Source of the DNA: CAYFJO01 sp964343305 | GTDB lineage: Bacteria > Planctomycetota > Planctomycetia > Pirellulales > Pirellulaceae | Length of the DNA: 31,162 nt | Direction: 5' to 3' | NCBI GenBank assembly: GCA_964343305.1 | Contig: CAYFJO010000086.1 | Coordinates: 1 to 31,162, forward strand | Shown: in pieces, positions 16,928 to 24,432 of the stretch | How the letters are laid out: every line of letters starts with the position of its first letter | How positions within the stretch are numbered: the first letter of the stretch is position 1 | The notes under the pieces: model-generated | Told to the model about the DNA's origin: nothing | The model's input: only the letters and a program-made list of their open reading frames with translations | Databases searched by the model: none | Program-made: the position numbers and the translations under genes

Positions 16928-17023
16928 GATCGAAACTCCAAAGTCCGGATTTAAACACATTGTGACGGGTACCGAATCAAACCCCACAGCGTACTTAACA
17001 CGTCGAATTTGATCAAATCCCCT

Positions 17024-17120
17024 TAAGCATCGGTAGTGGGTGACTTTGAAGAAAAGAAGCCCGGCTTTTCCGAAAAAGCCGGGCTTCTAAAACGCAAAAT
17101 CACCCACTACCTAAGCATCG
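17024..17120. mobile_element. MITE-like palindromic element with 9-bp flanking direct repeats
   Basis: TAAGCATCG occurs at 17024-17032 and again at 17112-17120. Between them, terminal inverted repeats GTAGTGGGTGA (17033-17043) and TCACCCACTAC (17100-17110) enclose an inner hairpin (17055-17088) with arms AGAAGCCCGGCTTTTC/GAAAAAGCCGGGCTTCT. This is what insertion with a 9-bp target duplication would leave. It has no coding capacity, so it would need a transposase in trans; none is seen nearby apart from the decayed Y1 remnant. The other large palindromes in the window lack such flanking repeats. Confidence 0.6.
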
Positions 17121-17220
17121 ACCAATGAATCACCGTTGCATTTGCAATGGTCCCCTGCCAGTTCATTTGGCAGGAGCCCACGTTTAGCAGCTAGACAAAC
17201 GAAAAAGGACGCACAAGACC

Positions 17221-17241
17221 CCCGCTGGCTCGTCCAGCGGG
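17221..17241 (-). terminator. possible terminator of the membrane protein gene
   Basis: CCCGCTGG and CCAGCGGG pair perfectly around a 5-base loop. On the minus strand it is followed by GGTCTTGTGCGTCCTTTTT, a T-containing tail downstream of the gene at 17422. The T-run is 14 bases away, so assignment is weak. The remainder of 17121-17421 shows no gene or other signal beyond a weak hairpin near 17372-17392. Confidence 0.3.
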
Positions 17242-17421
17242 TGAATCAGTTTCTTTAAAACGAAACAATCCAACCACAAGCCCGCGAAACTTTGGCTCTT
17301 GCCAAACAAGCTGGCAAGGGGCCATATCATCGAATTCACGAAGTTCGACTTAGCTGCTAAACTGATCCACCTGCCTGACAAGCAGACAGGGGTAAATGCG
17401 ACAGTCATGGATCGGCTTGTG

Positions 17422-18336
17422 TTAAGCTTGCCGCGTGTCGTCAGATTCGCGGAGGCGGCGTTCCATCCACTCGTCAGAAACAAAGCGTCGCATCAGATTT
17501 TTCATCGTTTGTCGCAGCGTACTTGCAACTTCTGACGGAATCTCACCTTGGCCATCAGACGTGTCGGTCCGATGAAAGCCGTTCCATGACAAGGCAATGT
17601 TCCACTCATACATTTTTGCAGCCGCATTGATCCGCTCAGCAACTCGCACGCTCCAGAGCACACAAAAGTAATCGCGAAAATCAAGCCACAGTTGATCTTC
17701 CACGTACCGCAACTGATTTTGTCGGCGTGACTTGGCGATCGCAATGAGAAGAATGGCTAACACCGATAGCATCAGGCCAGTCAACACACCGGCCGTTCCC
17801 AGCGACGCCGTCGAGAATGGCAAATGCTCCGCCAACAACATGATCTCCGTCGTTGTGTACAGAATCGCGGTCGGCCAAAACCGAGTGAGGACGGAATTCA
17901 AAAGGCTCAACACGATCAAGGCGACGAGAAACCAGGAGCGAGCGTCTTGAATTTCCATCGGCTGGTTGGGTTGCAACAACATCTGCTCAGCGGCAGGCAA
18001 AACCAGAACTGCCCACAGAGAAACAACGATCAGATGCCACGCTTTGTCTTGCGGCCGCTTGGCACCAAGGAGCGCCATCGTTGGACAAAAGATGGTCACG
18101 GCGGCGACAAACCGCAGCGGCTCGTGCCAAGGCAGCGTTTCACCAGCGGACGTGAATCCGATGAGTACTTCGCCGAACGCGACGGCTCCAATCGACACAA
18201 CGCACCAAATCCACGGTGCGATCAGTGTTGTTTCGCTCAACCATCGCCGCCGCCAGCACAACAGCGCAATCCCGGCACTTCCCAAGGTCGCAGCAATCGC
18301 CGCCGAGGTCGCTCCGGGTTCAATCCACTCATTCAT
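17422..18336 (-). CDS. integral membrane protein, family unknown
   Basis: A 304-aa protein with about seven hydrophobic helices (roughly residues 10-29, 38-60, 72-92, 100-117, 134-153, 155-170, 179-202). A cytoplasmic or periplasmic C-terminal third of about 100 residues follows, containing LWLDFRDYFCVLWSVRVAER and WNGFHRTDT, and then a charged tail rich in Arg. No transport, kinase or protease motif was recognised. The ATG at 18336 is used; a TTG three codons upstream is possible and no Shine-Dalgarno site is evident. The last residues before the C-terminal tail (RFVSDEWMERRL) look like a conserved helix. It is transcribed leftward toward the MITE-like element. Confidence 0.7.
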   Translation of the reverse strand: MNEWIEPGATSAAIAATLGSAGIALLCWRRRWLSETTLIAPWIWCVVSIGAVAFGEVLIGFTSAGETLPWHEPLRFVAAVTIFCPTMALLGAKRPQDKAWHLIVVSLWAVLVLPAAEQMLLQPNQPMEIQDARSWFLVALIVLSLLNSVLTRFWPTAILYTTTEIMLLAEHLPFSTASLGTAGVLTGLMLSVLAILLIAIAKSRRQNQLRYVEDQLWLDFRDYFCVLWSVRVAERINAAAKMYEWNIALSWNGFHRTDTSDGQGEIPSEVASTLRQTMKNLMRRFVSDEWMERRLRESDDTRQA

Positions 18337-18572
18337 TTGGACCAATCGCTACAAACGATTCAACGCCAACAATGTGGCAACCTTGGTTGAAGAAAAAAAT
18401 CAACAAGCGCAACAGCTTCCAATCGTAGCACCAACATCAATCGCCTCAAGAGGATACGTCGACGGCACGCGTTGAGAAGGACTTGAGAAACGCAACGCAT
18501 TAGAAAAAATACGACGGTCGCGTTTGATTTTCGGAACATCGCAAGCCATGTTTCCTCAGATACACAAAAACC

Positions 18573-18665
18573 GGCATGGTTCAAAAAAAGGGGTCAGGTA
18601 CCTTTGCCGGAACGGCCCGCAGGTTGCTTTGCACAAAGGTACCTGCCCCCTTTTTGAACCATGCC
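18573..18665. repeat. long inverted repeat upstream of the Cys-rich gene
   Basis: Arms 18573-18606 and 18634-18665 (34 and 32 bases) pair with one mismatch and a two-base length difference. They contain GGGGTCAGGTACCTTTG, and a 27-base GC-rich loop lies between them. An in-frame ATG inside the right arm (18661) could be mistaken for the start of the following gene. The promoter of that gene must lie inside or just right of this element. Confidence 0.85.
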
Positions 18666-18735
18666 AGAATTTCCGCCTGAATCGCCGGTCGGGCACAACA
18701 CCACTGATCCACAAGTTGGGACAAGGAGCTTTACG

Positions 18736-19602
18736 ATGAAATCGTTAAGTCTAACCGCGACATTGGTCGCTTTGGCATTGTGCAGCGTCGCGGGCGCTGC
18801 GGAATACAATTGGGCTGGCCAGAGTAACATGATCAATCGCTCGACCGGGCTGGAAATGAACGTCGGCACGTATTCACCCGCCAGCTATGGCTACGTTTCG
18901 GGAATGGGCGGTAGCGATTGTGGCGGTTGCGGAAGCTGCAACAGTTGCTGCGAGCTTCGCCCCCGCCACGCGTTTCGCTTGTGGAGTGGCCATTGCGCAC
19001 CCAAGGCGTGCAGCCCTGCACCATGTTGTGAGGACACATGCTGCGAGCCGCGCTGTCGACCGCTTCACCACGGTTTCCGATGGTTGCACAAGCTTCGCAA
19101 ATGTTGCGAGCCGCTTTGCTGTCCCCCGCCGGTCATGCATCACTATCGGCCCGTCTTCAACGGTTGCGGTTGCGGCTGCAATCCCTGCCAGTGCCGCCCC
19201 GCTTATGGCCTGTTCCACGGCTGGAAGCCACGACTGTTCGGATCGATGCACCACGGATGTGGATGTGGGTGCGATAACTATCCCAACTGTGGTTGCAGCG
19301 ATGGGATTCACCACGAAAGCATGTACGGCGGCGGTGAAACCTGGTCGCAAGGTGAAGTGACCGAACAACAACCAACGCCCGTGACACCGAGCGACGATCA
19401 CGAAACGCTGCCATCGGGCGATTCCAGCGATGAACCAAAGGAGCTGCCCAGTGACGCTGGCGAACCAATGGAACTTGACATGCCCATGGAACTCGACGAG
19501 TCGGCGACACCGAAAGCAACCGACGACGAAGTCGCACCGATGCCTGAAGAAGCAAACGGCACATCGGCCCTTCGCGACTTCCGATCGTTTCTGGGCTTCT
19601 GA
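18736..19602 (+). CDS. exported cysteine- and histidine-rich protein with acidic tail
   Basis: A 288-aa protein. ATG 18736 follows a strong AAGGAG at 18723-18728; the in-frame ATG at 18661 lies in a palindrome and is rejected. Residues 1-21 are a signal peptide (AGAAE). Residues 62-187 hold 26 cysteines, many as CC, CGC or CxxC groups (CGGCGSCNSCC, CCEDTCCEPRC, GCGCGCNPCQC, GCGCGCDNYPNCGC), with about 12 histidines including HH pairs. Residues 200-288 are acidic and Pro-rich (PMELDMPMELDE) and end in LRDFRSFLGF. Outside the cell these cysteines would either be disulfide-bonded or bind metal; which one is unknown. It could be a structural envelope protein or a metal-binding protein. Not a recognised family. 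Confidence 0.85.
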   Translation: MKSLSLTATLVALALCSVAGAAEYNWAGQSNMINRSTGLEMNVGTYSPASYGYVSGMGGSDCGGCGSCNSCCELRPRHAFRLWSGHCAPKACSPAPCCEDTCCEPRCRPLHHGFRWLHKLRKCCEPLCCPPPVMHHYRPVFNGCGCGCNPCQCRPAYGLFHGWKPRLFGSMHHGCGCGCDNYPNCGCSDGIHHESMYGGGETWSQGEVTEQQPTPVTPSDDHETLPSGDSSDEPKELPSDAGEPMELDMPMELDESATPKATDDEVAPMPEEANGTSALRDFRSFLGF

Positions 19603-19674
19603 GAGAAACATTATTCTTCGGCAAACTCTTACCCACTGGGGAGTCGAGTTTGAGTTTTCCGGTTGTAATGAACA

Positions 19675-19709
19675 ACGGGCGAGATTCACTGTGAATCTGG
19701 CCCGTTTTT
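19675..19709 (+). terminator. Rho-independent terminator after the Cys-rich gene
   Basis: Arms ACGGGCGAGATTCA (19675-19688) and TGAATCTGGCCCGT (19692-19705) pair at 13 of 14 positions with a 3-base loop, directly followed by TTTT. It lies 73 bases after the stop of the Cys-rich gene, suggesting that gene is transcribed alone. Confidence 0.75.
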
Positions 19710-19844
19710 CTTGCGCAATCGGATCATGATTCCAACTGGGGAAAAAGCTTAGAATCCCATAGAGTGCCACGCTCGACAGCGCCGATACAACAACTACAAC
19801 AAGCCGGGAGGGCGGGACAACTGGACGTCCCGTTTCAGGATAGA

Positions 19845-19887
19845 GGTCATGATATGACGACGGAGCGACGTATCATGGCCTTTTTTT
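19845..19887 (+). terminator. hairpin plus T7 tract, terminator-like
   Basis: GGTCATGATA (19845-19854) pairs with TATCATGGCC (19871-19880) with one G-T wobble, followed by seven T's. A second small hairpin CGGGAC/GTCCCG lies just upstream at about 19813-19832. Nothing coding lies between 19710 and 19845 on the plus strand, so this may close a short untranslated transcript, or read on the other strand it may be a dispersed palindrome. It sits just past the 3' end of the DUF1805 gene at 19910. Confidence 0.5.
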
Positions 19888-19909
19888 ATGCGCGGACCGA
19901 ATCGCAGCA

Positions 19910-20251
19910 TCATCCTTGAGTCGAACCACTCAGCATCCGCTGCACGGCATTGCGTCCGGTCATACCGATCTCAATTCCAAACTCAGCAGCCTTCGCGGTA
20001 ATGCCAACGATCTTTGCGTCGTATAGGTCTTCTGGCTCAACAAGCGGGTTTTCTGGCGTTCCTTTTGCGATTGCAATCGCCTGACCGAATTCTTCCGCGA
20101 CTTTCAAATCGTAGATGCCGCAGCCGACGATACCTCTGCGGGTCAAAATCGAACAATACTGACCGCCTTGCCAGCGTTGGCTGGTGCCAATCGCAGTACC
20201 ATTTTCGAACTGAAGTTCCCTCCGCGTGGCGCGAGGAAGTTGGTCGCTCAT
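19910..20251 (-). CDS. DUF1805 (YunC-like) protein
   Basis: A 113-aa protein, usual length for this small family. It has the family's central layout: a strand pair around QYCSILTRRGIVGCGIYDL (residues 31-49), a helix VAEEFGQAIAIAKG, and the closing DLYDAKIVGITAKAAEFGIEIGMTGRNAVQRML. The last segment, with GxxxGMTGxxAxxxL, is the strongest family mark. The start has AAAGGA 7 bases upstream. YunC-type proteins are widespread and uncharacterised. No catalytic residues can be named with certainty. The 231-bp stretch to the right (20252-20482) shows no feature. Confidence 0.8.
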   Translation of the reverse strand: MSDQLPRATRRELQFENGTAIGTSQRWQGGQYCSILTRRGIVGCGIYDLKVAEEFGQAIAIAKGTPENPLVEPEDLYDAKIVGITAKAAEFGIEIGMTGRNAVQRMLSGSTQG

Positions 20252-20482
20252 CGGTTGGTCCTTTTCATAAGGTCAACTCTCTCAATCGAACAATCATTCA
20301 GGATTATACCGAGTGGATCGACTTTGCGGGTGAAGCAGGCGGAGAATACCAACTGAAGCCACTGACAGCTTAACTCGATCATTGTCCCGGGCAGATTGAT
20401 CTTGCCGAAAGTCTTTGCGACTCTTGCTACTTGCCGAATCCGACCTTTGTTAGTTTGACACGTACTTAGGCGTGCGGGCCGG

Positions 20483-20689
20483 TTAGCTATCTGGCTCGTT
20501 ATCGTCGTACGTGCGGCGATCGCTTGGGTGCCAAAGCGGAAGCCCCTGTTGAACGCGTTCTGCCAAGATGTCCAACTTGGCGTCCGTTCCTGGCAACGCT
20601 TCCGTTGAATCGTATTTGTTCGTCGCCGTTTTTTCGGGTTCGTAGTCCCACATCCCCTCTTTAATCGCATCGAGCACCGAATTGGGCAC
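20483..20689 (-). CDS. small conserved-looking planctomycete protein, function unknown
   Basis: A 68-aa protein. A GTG at 20689 is chosen as start because GGAG lies 8 bases upstream and the remaining sequence begins MPNSVLDAIKEGMWDYEPE; a longer reading to a TTG at 20719 lacks a ribosome site. Its pattern, a helix VLDAIxxGxWDxEP, then LPGTDAKLDILAERV, then GLPLWHPSDRRTYDD at the C-terminus, matches small proteins I recall from other planctomycetes. No function is known. It may be cytoplasmic and acidic. Its position between DUF1805 and MfnB on the same strand is noted, but gaps of about 190-230 bases argue against a tight operon. Confidence 0.6.
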   Translation of the reverse strand: MPNSVLDAIKEGMWDYEPEKTATNKYDSTEALPGTDAKLDILAERVQQGLPLWHPSDRRTYDDNEPDS

Positions 20690-20881
20690 AGTTGTTTCTC
20701 CTGTTTCGCCAACGACCAAAAGATTTTGAAAAGAATGCTTTCAAACTTTCCAATCAACACGCAATCGACAGGCTGCAATGAATGGAATGCCCCAATATCA
20801 AACGCCGGAAGAGCAAAGTCAAGCAAATCAATCCTAAAAATGAAAAAAACTTTGCGCGGCGAAAAGTCATTATCAACGGCG

Positions 20882-21598
20882 CTAATGCAACAGAATTTGG
20901 TCGCGCGACTTCACCCGCTCGGACAACTCTCGGACAAGCGATTCGTCCAGTTGCCCATCACGCGACTGGCGACAAACGGCACCCCGGACGGCGATACAAT
21001 CAGGCTGGCATGGCATGACTCTTGAAAGCAACTCAATGGTAATTGATCCACCGAGCACGGTCATTAATTCGTGTCGCGATGCCATATCAACCAGCGTTTG
21101 TATTTCGATTTCTGATAGATGGTCGATGAGCGTGCCGGCGGTTTTGTCGTAAGTGTCGACCAGAATCGCGGCACAATCCTGGTCGATGGCTAATTGGAGG
21201 ATCTCGTTGGGATTCGGTGCTTGCGCACGTCGCCAGTCCGCATAGACCACCGCAACGGCTTTTGTTGATGCGGGTAACCGTTCCTTGAAAGCCGCCCAGA
21301 GATCTCGCCAGTCGTCTCGAGCACCGCATCCCGCCAAACCGACTTTGGCGAAGTTGAACCGAAAGAGTTTCTGCAGATCGCCGGCTTGCGACTTCGACTC
21401 AGGCGACAATAACTCACCCAATGCAACGCTCAGCGGAACATGCTGCGGCAGCGCGTCTGCGATCGATCGCCATGTTTCGGGCGCCGCCGCGCCCAACGAC
21501 CCCGCGGACGGTTCTTTGATGTCGATCAAGTCGGCTCCGGCGCGCAGCGCGGCCTGTGCTTCGGCAACGTTTCTGACACTGACGAGCAATCTCGTCAT
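20882..21598 (-). CDS. mfnB: (5-formylfuran-3-yl)methyl phosphate synthase-like protein (MfnB family)
   Basis: A 238-aa TIM-barrel protein of the usual size for MfnB, which makes 4-(hydroxymethyl)-2-furancarboxaldehyde phosphate from two glyceraldehyde-3-phosphate in methanofuran synthesis. Residues are LLVSVRNVAEA (4-14), DLIDIKEPSAGSLGAA (23-38) with the Schiff-base-forming Lys28, KVGL (Lys85), VYADW and VDTYDKTAG (Asp148, Lys152), and GGSI (183-186) at the C-terminal phosphate site. All family lysines appear present. Planctomycetes are known to carry tetrahydromethanopterin/methanofuran C1-transfer genes, so this fits the organism. No other C1 gene lies nearby. Its start ATG directly follows the TAA of the upstream gene (TAAATG), so translation is probably coupled. 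Confidence 0.87.
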   Translation of the reverse strand: MTRLLVSVRNVAEAQAALRAGADLIDIKEPSAGSLGAAAPETWRSIADALPQHVPLSVALGELLSPESKSQAGDLQKLFRFNFAKVGLAGCGARDDWRDLWAAFKERLPASTKAVAVVYADWRRAQAPNPNEILQLAIDQDCAAILVDTYDKTAGTLIDHLSEIEIQTLVDMASRHELMTVLGGSITIELLSRVMPCQPDCIAVRGAVCRQSRDGQLDESLVRELSERVKSRDQILLH

Positions 21599-22150
21599 TT
21601 AGGTGTTCGTCCTCTCTGTCTTGCGCAACTCGCGATGGACTTCCACAAGTCGCTTGTTCATTCGCTCCATCAATTCACGTTGGATGGGCTCGCACCAGGT
21701 GCCGTTGATAATGATGTAGCCGTCACACCATCGCCCCAGGGCGCGTTTGACATCGCGATCGTGCCACTCCTCCGCTCGCTCGGCCAGTCGCACGACAATT
21801 GTTGCCACCTCGACCTCGTCCGCTCGCGGCATCCCCATCGTTCCGGCGTCCTGGCCGAGAAAGAACACTTCCACCAGTTCGATCGGCACACGTCGTGGGA
21901 CGCCGGACTCGAGAAACACCAGCAACGAACCCGAGTCGTACGCCAGCCGCGGCATTCGCATCAGGTGAATCAACGTGCCACACATCAGCGCGCCAAGTAC
22001 GATCAAACCCCAGCCAAGCCAATCGAGCAGTCGCGTATCGGCCTCGCTGTAAGCAATCAAACTCCAGCCACTCAATGCGACGGCGGCAGGTAGTATCAAC
22101 CCGAAAGCCATCGCACGCCGATTGGATTTTAGCCAAACCTCTCGCTTCAT
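21599..22150 (-). CDS. two-TM membrane protein, family unknown
   Basis: A 183-aa protein. Two hydrophobic helices (about residues 14-33 and 41-63) form a hairpin; the rest is cytoplasmic or periplasmic, with a strand-rich stretch (RLAYDSGSLLVFLESGVPRRVPIELVEVFFLG) and a basic C-terminal helix with many Arg/Glu. The central part recalls PH-like membrane-associated modules, but no family can be named. The stop TAA abuts the MfnB ATG, suggesting they are co-transcribed and perhaps functionally linked. Upstream (right) lies the tandem repeat with the assembly gap, so its promoter cannot be located. Confidence 0.75.
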   Translation of the reverse strand: MKREVWLKSNRRAMAFGLILPAAVALSGWSLIAYSEADTRLLDWLGWGLIVLGALMCGTLIHLMRMPRLAYDSGSLLVFLESGVPRRVPIELVEVFFLGQDAGTMGMPRADEVEVATIVVRLAERAEEWHDRDVKRALGRWCDGYIIINGTWCEPIQRELMERMNKRLVEVHRELRKTERTNT

Positions 22151-22201
22151 GGGGCTTCAATCTAACAAACGGGGTGCGAGATAGGCCAGCGGGCAGTGCA
22201 G

Positions 22202-22401
22202 AATGACCAAGCTTCAATGACCGGGGAAGAAATGACCAAGCTTCAATGACCNNNNNNNNNNNNNNNNNNNNNNNNNNNNNNNNNNNNNNNNNNNNNNNNN
22301 NNNNNNNNNNNNNNNNNNNNNNNNNNNNNNNNNNNNNNNNNNNNNNNNNNNAATGACCAAGCTTCAATGACCGGGGAAGAAATGACCAAGCTTCAATGAC
22401 C
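22202..22401. repeat. 29-bp tandem repeat flanking an assembly gap
   Basis: The unit AATGACCAAGCTTC followed by AATGACCGGGGAAGA occurs in full at 22202-22230 and 22352-22380, each followed by a partial unit (22231-22251 and 22381-22401). The copy number is unknown because 100 N's lie between. The AATGACC core is followed on the right by several GGTCATT copies (about 22420-22447) in inverted orientation. The unit spacing has no spacer diversity, so this is not a CRISPR array. Confidence 0.85.
22252..22351. other. assembly gap (100 N)
   Basis: Exactly 100 undefined bases, the conventional size for a gap of unknown length. It falls within a tandem repeat, so true length and contents are not known and any reading frame through it is meaningless. 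Confidence 0.99.
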
Positions 22402-22505
22402 AATGTCCAACTAGCCCTGGTCATTGGTCATTGGGATTTGGTCATTATTTTGGTAACGCGCGAGTCCACTCGACAAGTCGCCCCCGTGCTGCCGACAATA
22501 GACTG

Positions 22506-23210
22506 ATGTCCTACGAAGATTTTGACATCGACAGCCTGGCGACGTATCTCCATTTGACGCCGGCCCAGGTTTCTCGTTTGGCCGATCGCGGCAAGATTCC
22601 GGCCCGCAAGGTTTCCGGTCAATGGCGGTTTTCCCAGGCCGATATCCACCACTGGCTGGAAGACCGCATCGGTGTGTCAGACGACGACGAACTCGCCCAG
22701 ATGGAAAACGTGCTGCAGCGGCGAGACAATACCGCGACGGATACGATTGCCATTTCCCGCCTGCTAAGTCTCGATGCCGTCGCGGTGCCGCTGAATGCCC
22801 GCACACGAAACTCGGTCATTGTCGCGATGTCCAAACTTGCCGCGGGCACGGGATTGTTGTGGGACGCCGAAAAGATGGCGGATGCACTTCGGGCGCGCGA
22901 AGAGTTGCATCCCACGGCGCTGGACAATGGCGTGGCGCTGCTGCACCCGCGGCGTCCCATGACGTCGATCTTGGCTGAGCCGTTTTTGGCGCTGGGTCGC
23001 ACCTATCAAGGGATTCCATTTGGTGGTGGAAATCTGACGGACATCTTTTTTTTGATTTGTTCAACGGATGATCGCGCTCACCTTAAAATCCTGGCCCGGT
23101 TGAGCCGATTGATTTCGGACGATGCGTTGTTGACCGCGATTCGGCAGTCGGAGGATTCAGAAGCGGCACTGCAAGCAATTGGAGAAGCGGAGAAGACCAT
23201 CGATGGGTGA
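22506..23210 (+). CDS. HTH-EIIA fusion protein (excisionase-type DNA-binding domain plus PTS IIA-like domain)
   Basis: A 234-aa protein. ATG 22506 (MSYEDFDIDS) is chosen; a longer open frame back to 22431 runs into repeat sequence, and no Shine-Dalgarno is clear. Residues 8-55 are an excisionase/MerR-type helix-turn-helix: LATYLHLTPAQVSRLADRGK, then IPARKVSGQWRFSQADIHHW. Residues 80-230 look like a PTS EIIA (nitrogen/fructose type) domain: MSKLAAGTGLLWDAEKMADAL, REELHPTALDNGVALLHPRR with His147 as the candidate phosphorylated histidine, and DIFFLICSTDDRAHLKILARLSRLI. This suggests a regulator whose DNA-binding output is controlled by phosphoryl transfer. Targets and phosphodonor are unknown. 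Confidence 0.75.
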   Translation: MSYEDFDIDSLATYLHLTPAQVSRLADRGKIPARKVSGQWRFSQADIHHWLEDRIGVSDDDELAQMENVLQRRDNTATDTIAISRLLSLDAVAVPLNARTRNSVIVAMSKLAAGTGLLWDAEKMADALRAREELHPTALDNGVALLHPRRPMTSILAEPFLALGRTYQGIPFGGGNLTDIFFLICSTDDRAHLKILARLSRLISDDALLTAIRQSEDSEAALQAIGEAEKTIDG

Positions 23211-23240
23211 CACAGTCTTCGCGCCGCGAAAGTGCCGCGA

Positions 23241-24266
23241 TCAGATTCCCCAAGCGACTTTATAATTTAAACCCAGGTTGACGATCTTTTGCAGCAAATC
23301 TTCGTACTTGATCCCAACCGTGTCCGCCGACTCTGCGAAATCCTCGCCATAAGATAAGTTCGGGTTGGGATTGGCTTCGAGCACATAGATCTTTCCGTCG
23401 CTGGTCAGCCGAAGGTCCATTCTTGCATAGCCGCTAAGATTCAACGCTCGATAGATGCGTTTGCAGATCCTCTCGATTTTCGATTGGATGCCGTTTGGCA
23501 AGTCTTTCGCCGCTTCGGTTTCGATGCCCAGTTTCTTTTGATATTCGACATCCCATTTGACGCGGGCCGTAGCGATTTGCGCCATCCCTTCCGGCGCGTT
23601 TTTGAAAACCATTTCCCAAACGGGCAACGTTTGCAGCCGGTTGTTGCCGATGACACCAACGTAAAGTTCGCGGCCGTCAATGTATTCTTCGACCAACGCG
23701 TCGGTCTTCACTTCGTCGTGGATATACTTGACGCGTTCAACCAGTTTTTCGTCGGTATGGACGATGGAATCTTGTGCGATCCCCAGCGATGCGTCCTCGT
23801 TAACACTCTTGACCAACAACGGGTACTTCTTGAGTTTGCCCGGCTTGATCGGCTTGCCGAATTCGTAGACGTAAAAATGCGGCGTTGGAATGCGGTGGAA
23901 TGTCAGGAGCTTTTTGCACAACGCCTTGTCATGCGACAGCAATAAGCCACGCGGGTTGCAGCCCGTGTAACGCTGTTTCTTCAACTCCAGATAACTGACC
24001 ACGTGATGGTCGTAGACGCCGACGCCGTGGAATTCTTCAAGCAGGTTGAAAGCGACGTGGGGCTTCCAATCGGTGATGGCCAGGCGCATCGGCCCCAGAT
24101 CGTCGTACAATCCAAGCGGCCTGACATCATGCCCAACTTCTCGCATCGTGTTGACCACGTCAAATTCGGTTTTCCATTCCAATGCTTCTTGGTCCGAAAC
24201 ACCTTCCATCGTGTCCGGCGGGACCAAATCCTGATGCATCAGGACCAGCACACGTAGTTTCTTCAT
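23241..24266 (-). CDS. ATP-grasp protein, D-alanine-D-alanine ligase-like
   Basis: A 341-aa protein. Visible ATP-grasp marks are YPLLVKSVNEDASLGIA (Lys153 and the glycine-like loop), LVEEYIDGRELYVGVIGN (Glu193/Glu194 region and the DGRELYV signature of Ddl-type ligases), ARMDLRL (Arg282, Asp284) and YVLEANPNPNLS with Glu297 and Asn299 for Mg2+. The N-terminal 100 residues form a Rossmann-like domain (VLVLMHQDLVPP). Ligases of this type join a carboxylate to an amine with ATP. The lack of the exact Ddl substrate loop and the adjacent peptidase make a peptide-modifying role possible, which is inference. The upstream gene on the same strand is the metallopeptidase (gap about 300 bp). Confidence 0.8.
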   Translation of the reverse strand: MKKLRVLVLMHQDLVPPDTMEGVSDQEALEWKTEFDVVNTMREVGHDVRPLGLYDDLGPMRLAITDWKPHVAFNLLEEFHGVGVYDHHVVSYLELKKQRYTGCNPRGLLLSHDKALCKKLLTFHRIPTPHFYVYEFGKPIKPGKLKKYPLLVKSVNEDASLGIAQDSIVHTDEKLVERVKYIHDEVKTDALVEEYIDGRELYVGVIGNNRLQTLPVWEMVFKNAPEGMAQIATARVKWDVEYQKKLGIETEAAKDLPNGIQSKIERICKRIYRALNLSGYARMDLRLTSDGKIYVLEANPNPNLSYGEDFAESADTVGIKYEDLLQKIVNLGLNYKVAWGI

Positions 24267-24432
24267 CGGGGGGGCCGTTCAGGCGGGAATCGAGTACTCG
24301 TATCTGCGAGAATGGCAAGGTGCATGATCCGTACGCACCTCGATGGCTTCATATTGTGCAGAAAAGGAGAGAATTTACTAGCCGTCTTCGCTGGTTTACT
24401 AGTTTCGGATTTCTTGTAGGTAAAAGTGTTTC

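Noticed and set aside
16928..16987. Longer N-terminus for the LRR lipoprotein
   Set aside because: It would place 20 extra residues before a standard lipoprotein signal; GGAG supports the ATG at 16927.
18661..18735. Earlier ATG for the Cys-rich protein
   Set aside because: It lies in the arm of a palindrome, lacks a ribosome site, and the signal peptide begins only at 18736 after AAGGAG.
18874..19770. 298-aa reading antisense to the Cys-rich gene
   Set aside because: Composition mirrors Cys/Gly codons of the sense gene; no start signal and no motif.
22202..22401. CRISPR array
   Set aside because: The repeats are directly tandem with identical units and no unique spacers; no cas genes are near.
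21723..22424. Long reading frame spanning the N gap on the minus strand
   Set aside because: It crosses 100 unknown bases and the repeat translation, and overlaps the two-TM gene in another frame; it is an artefact.
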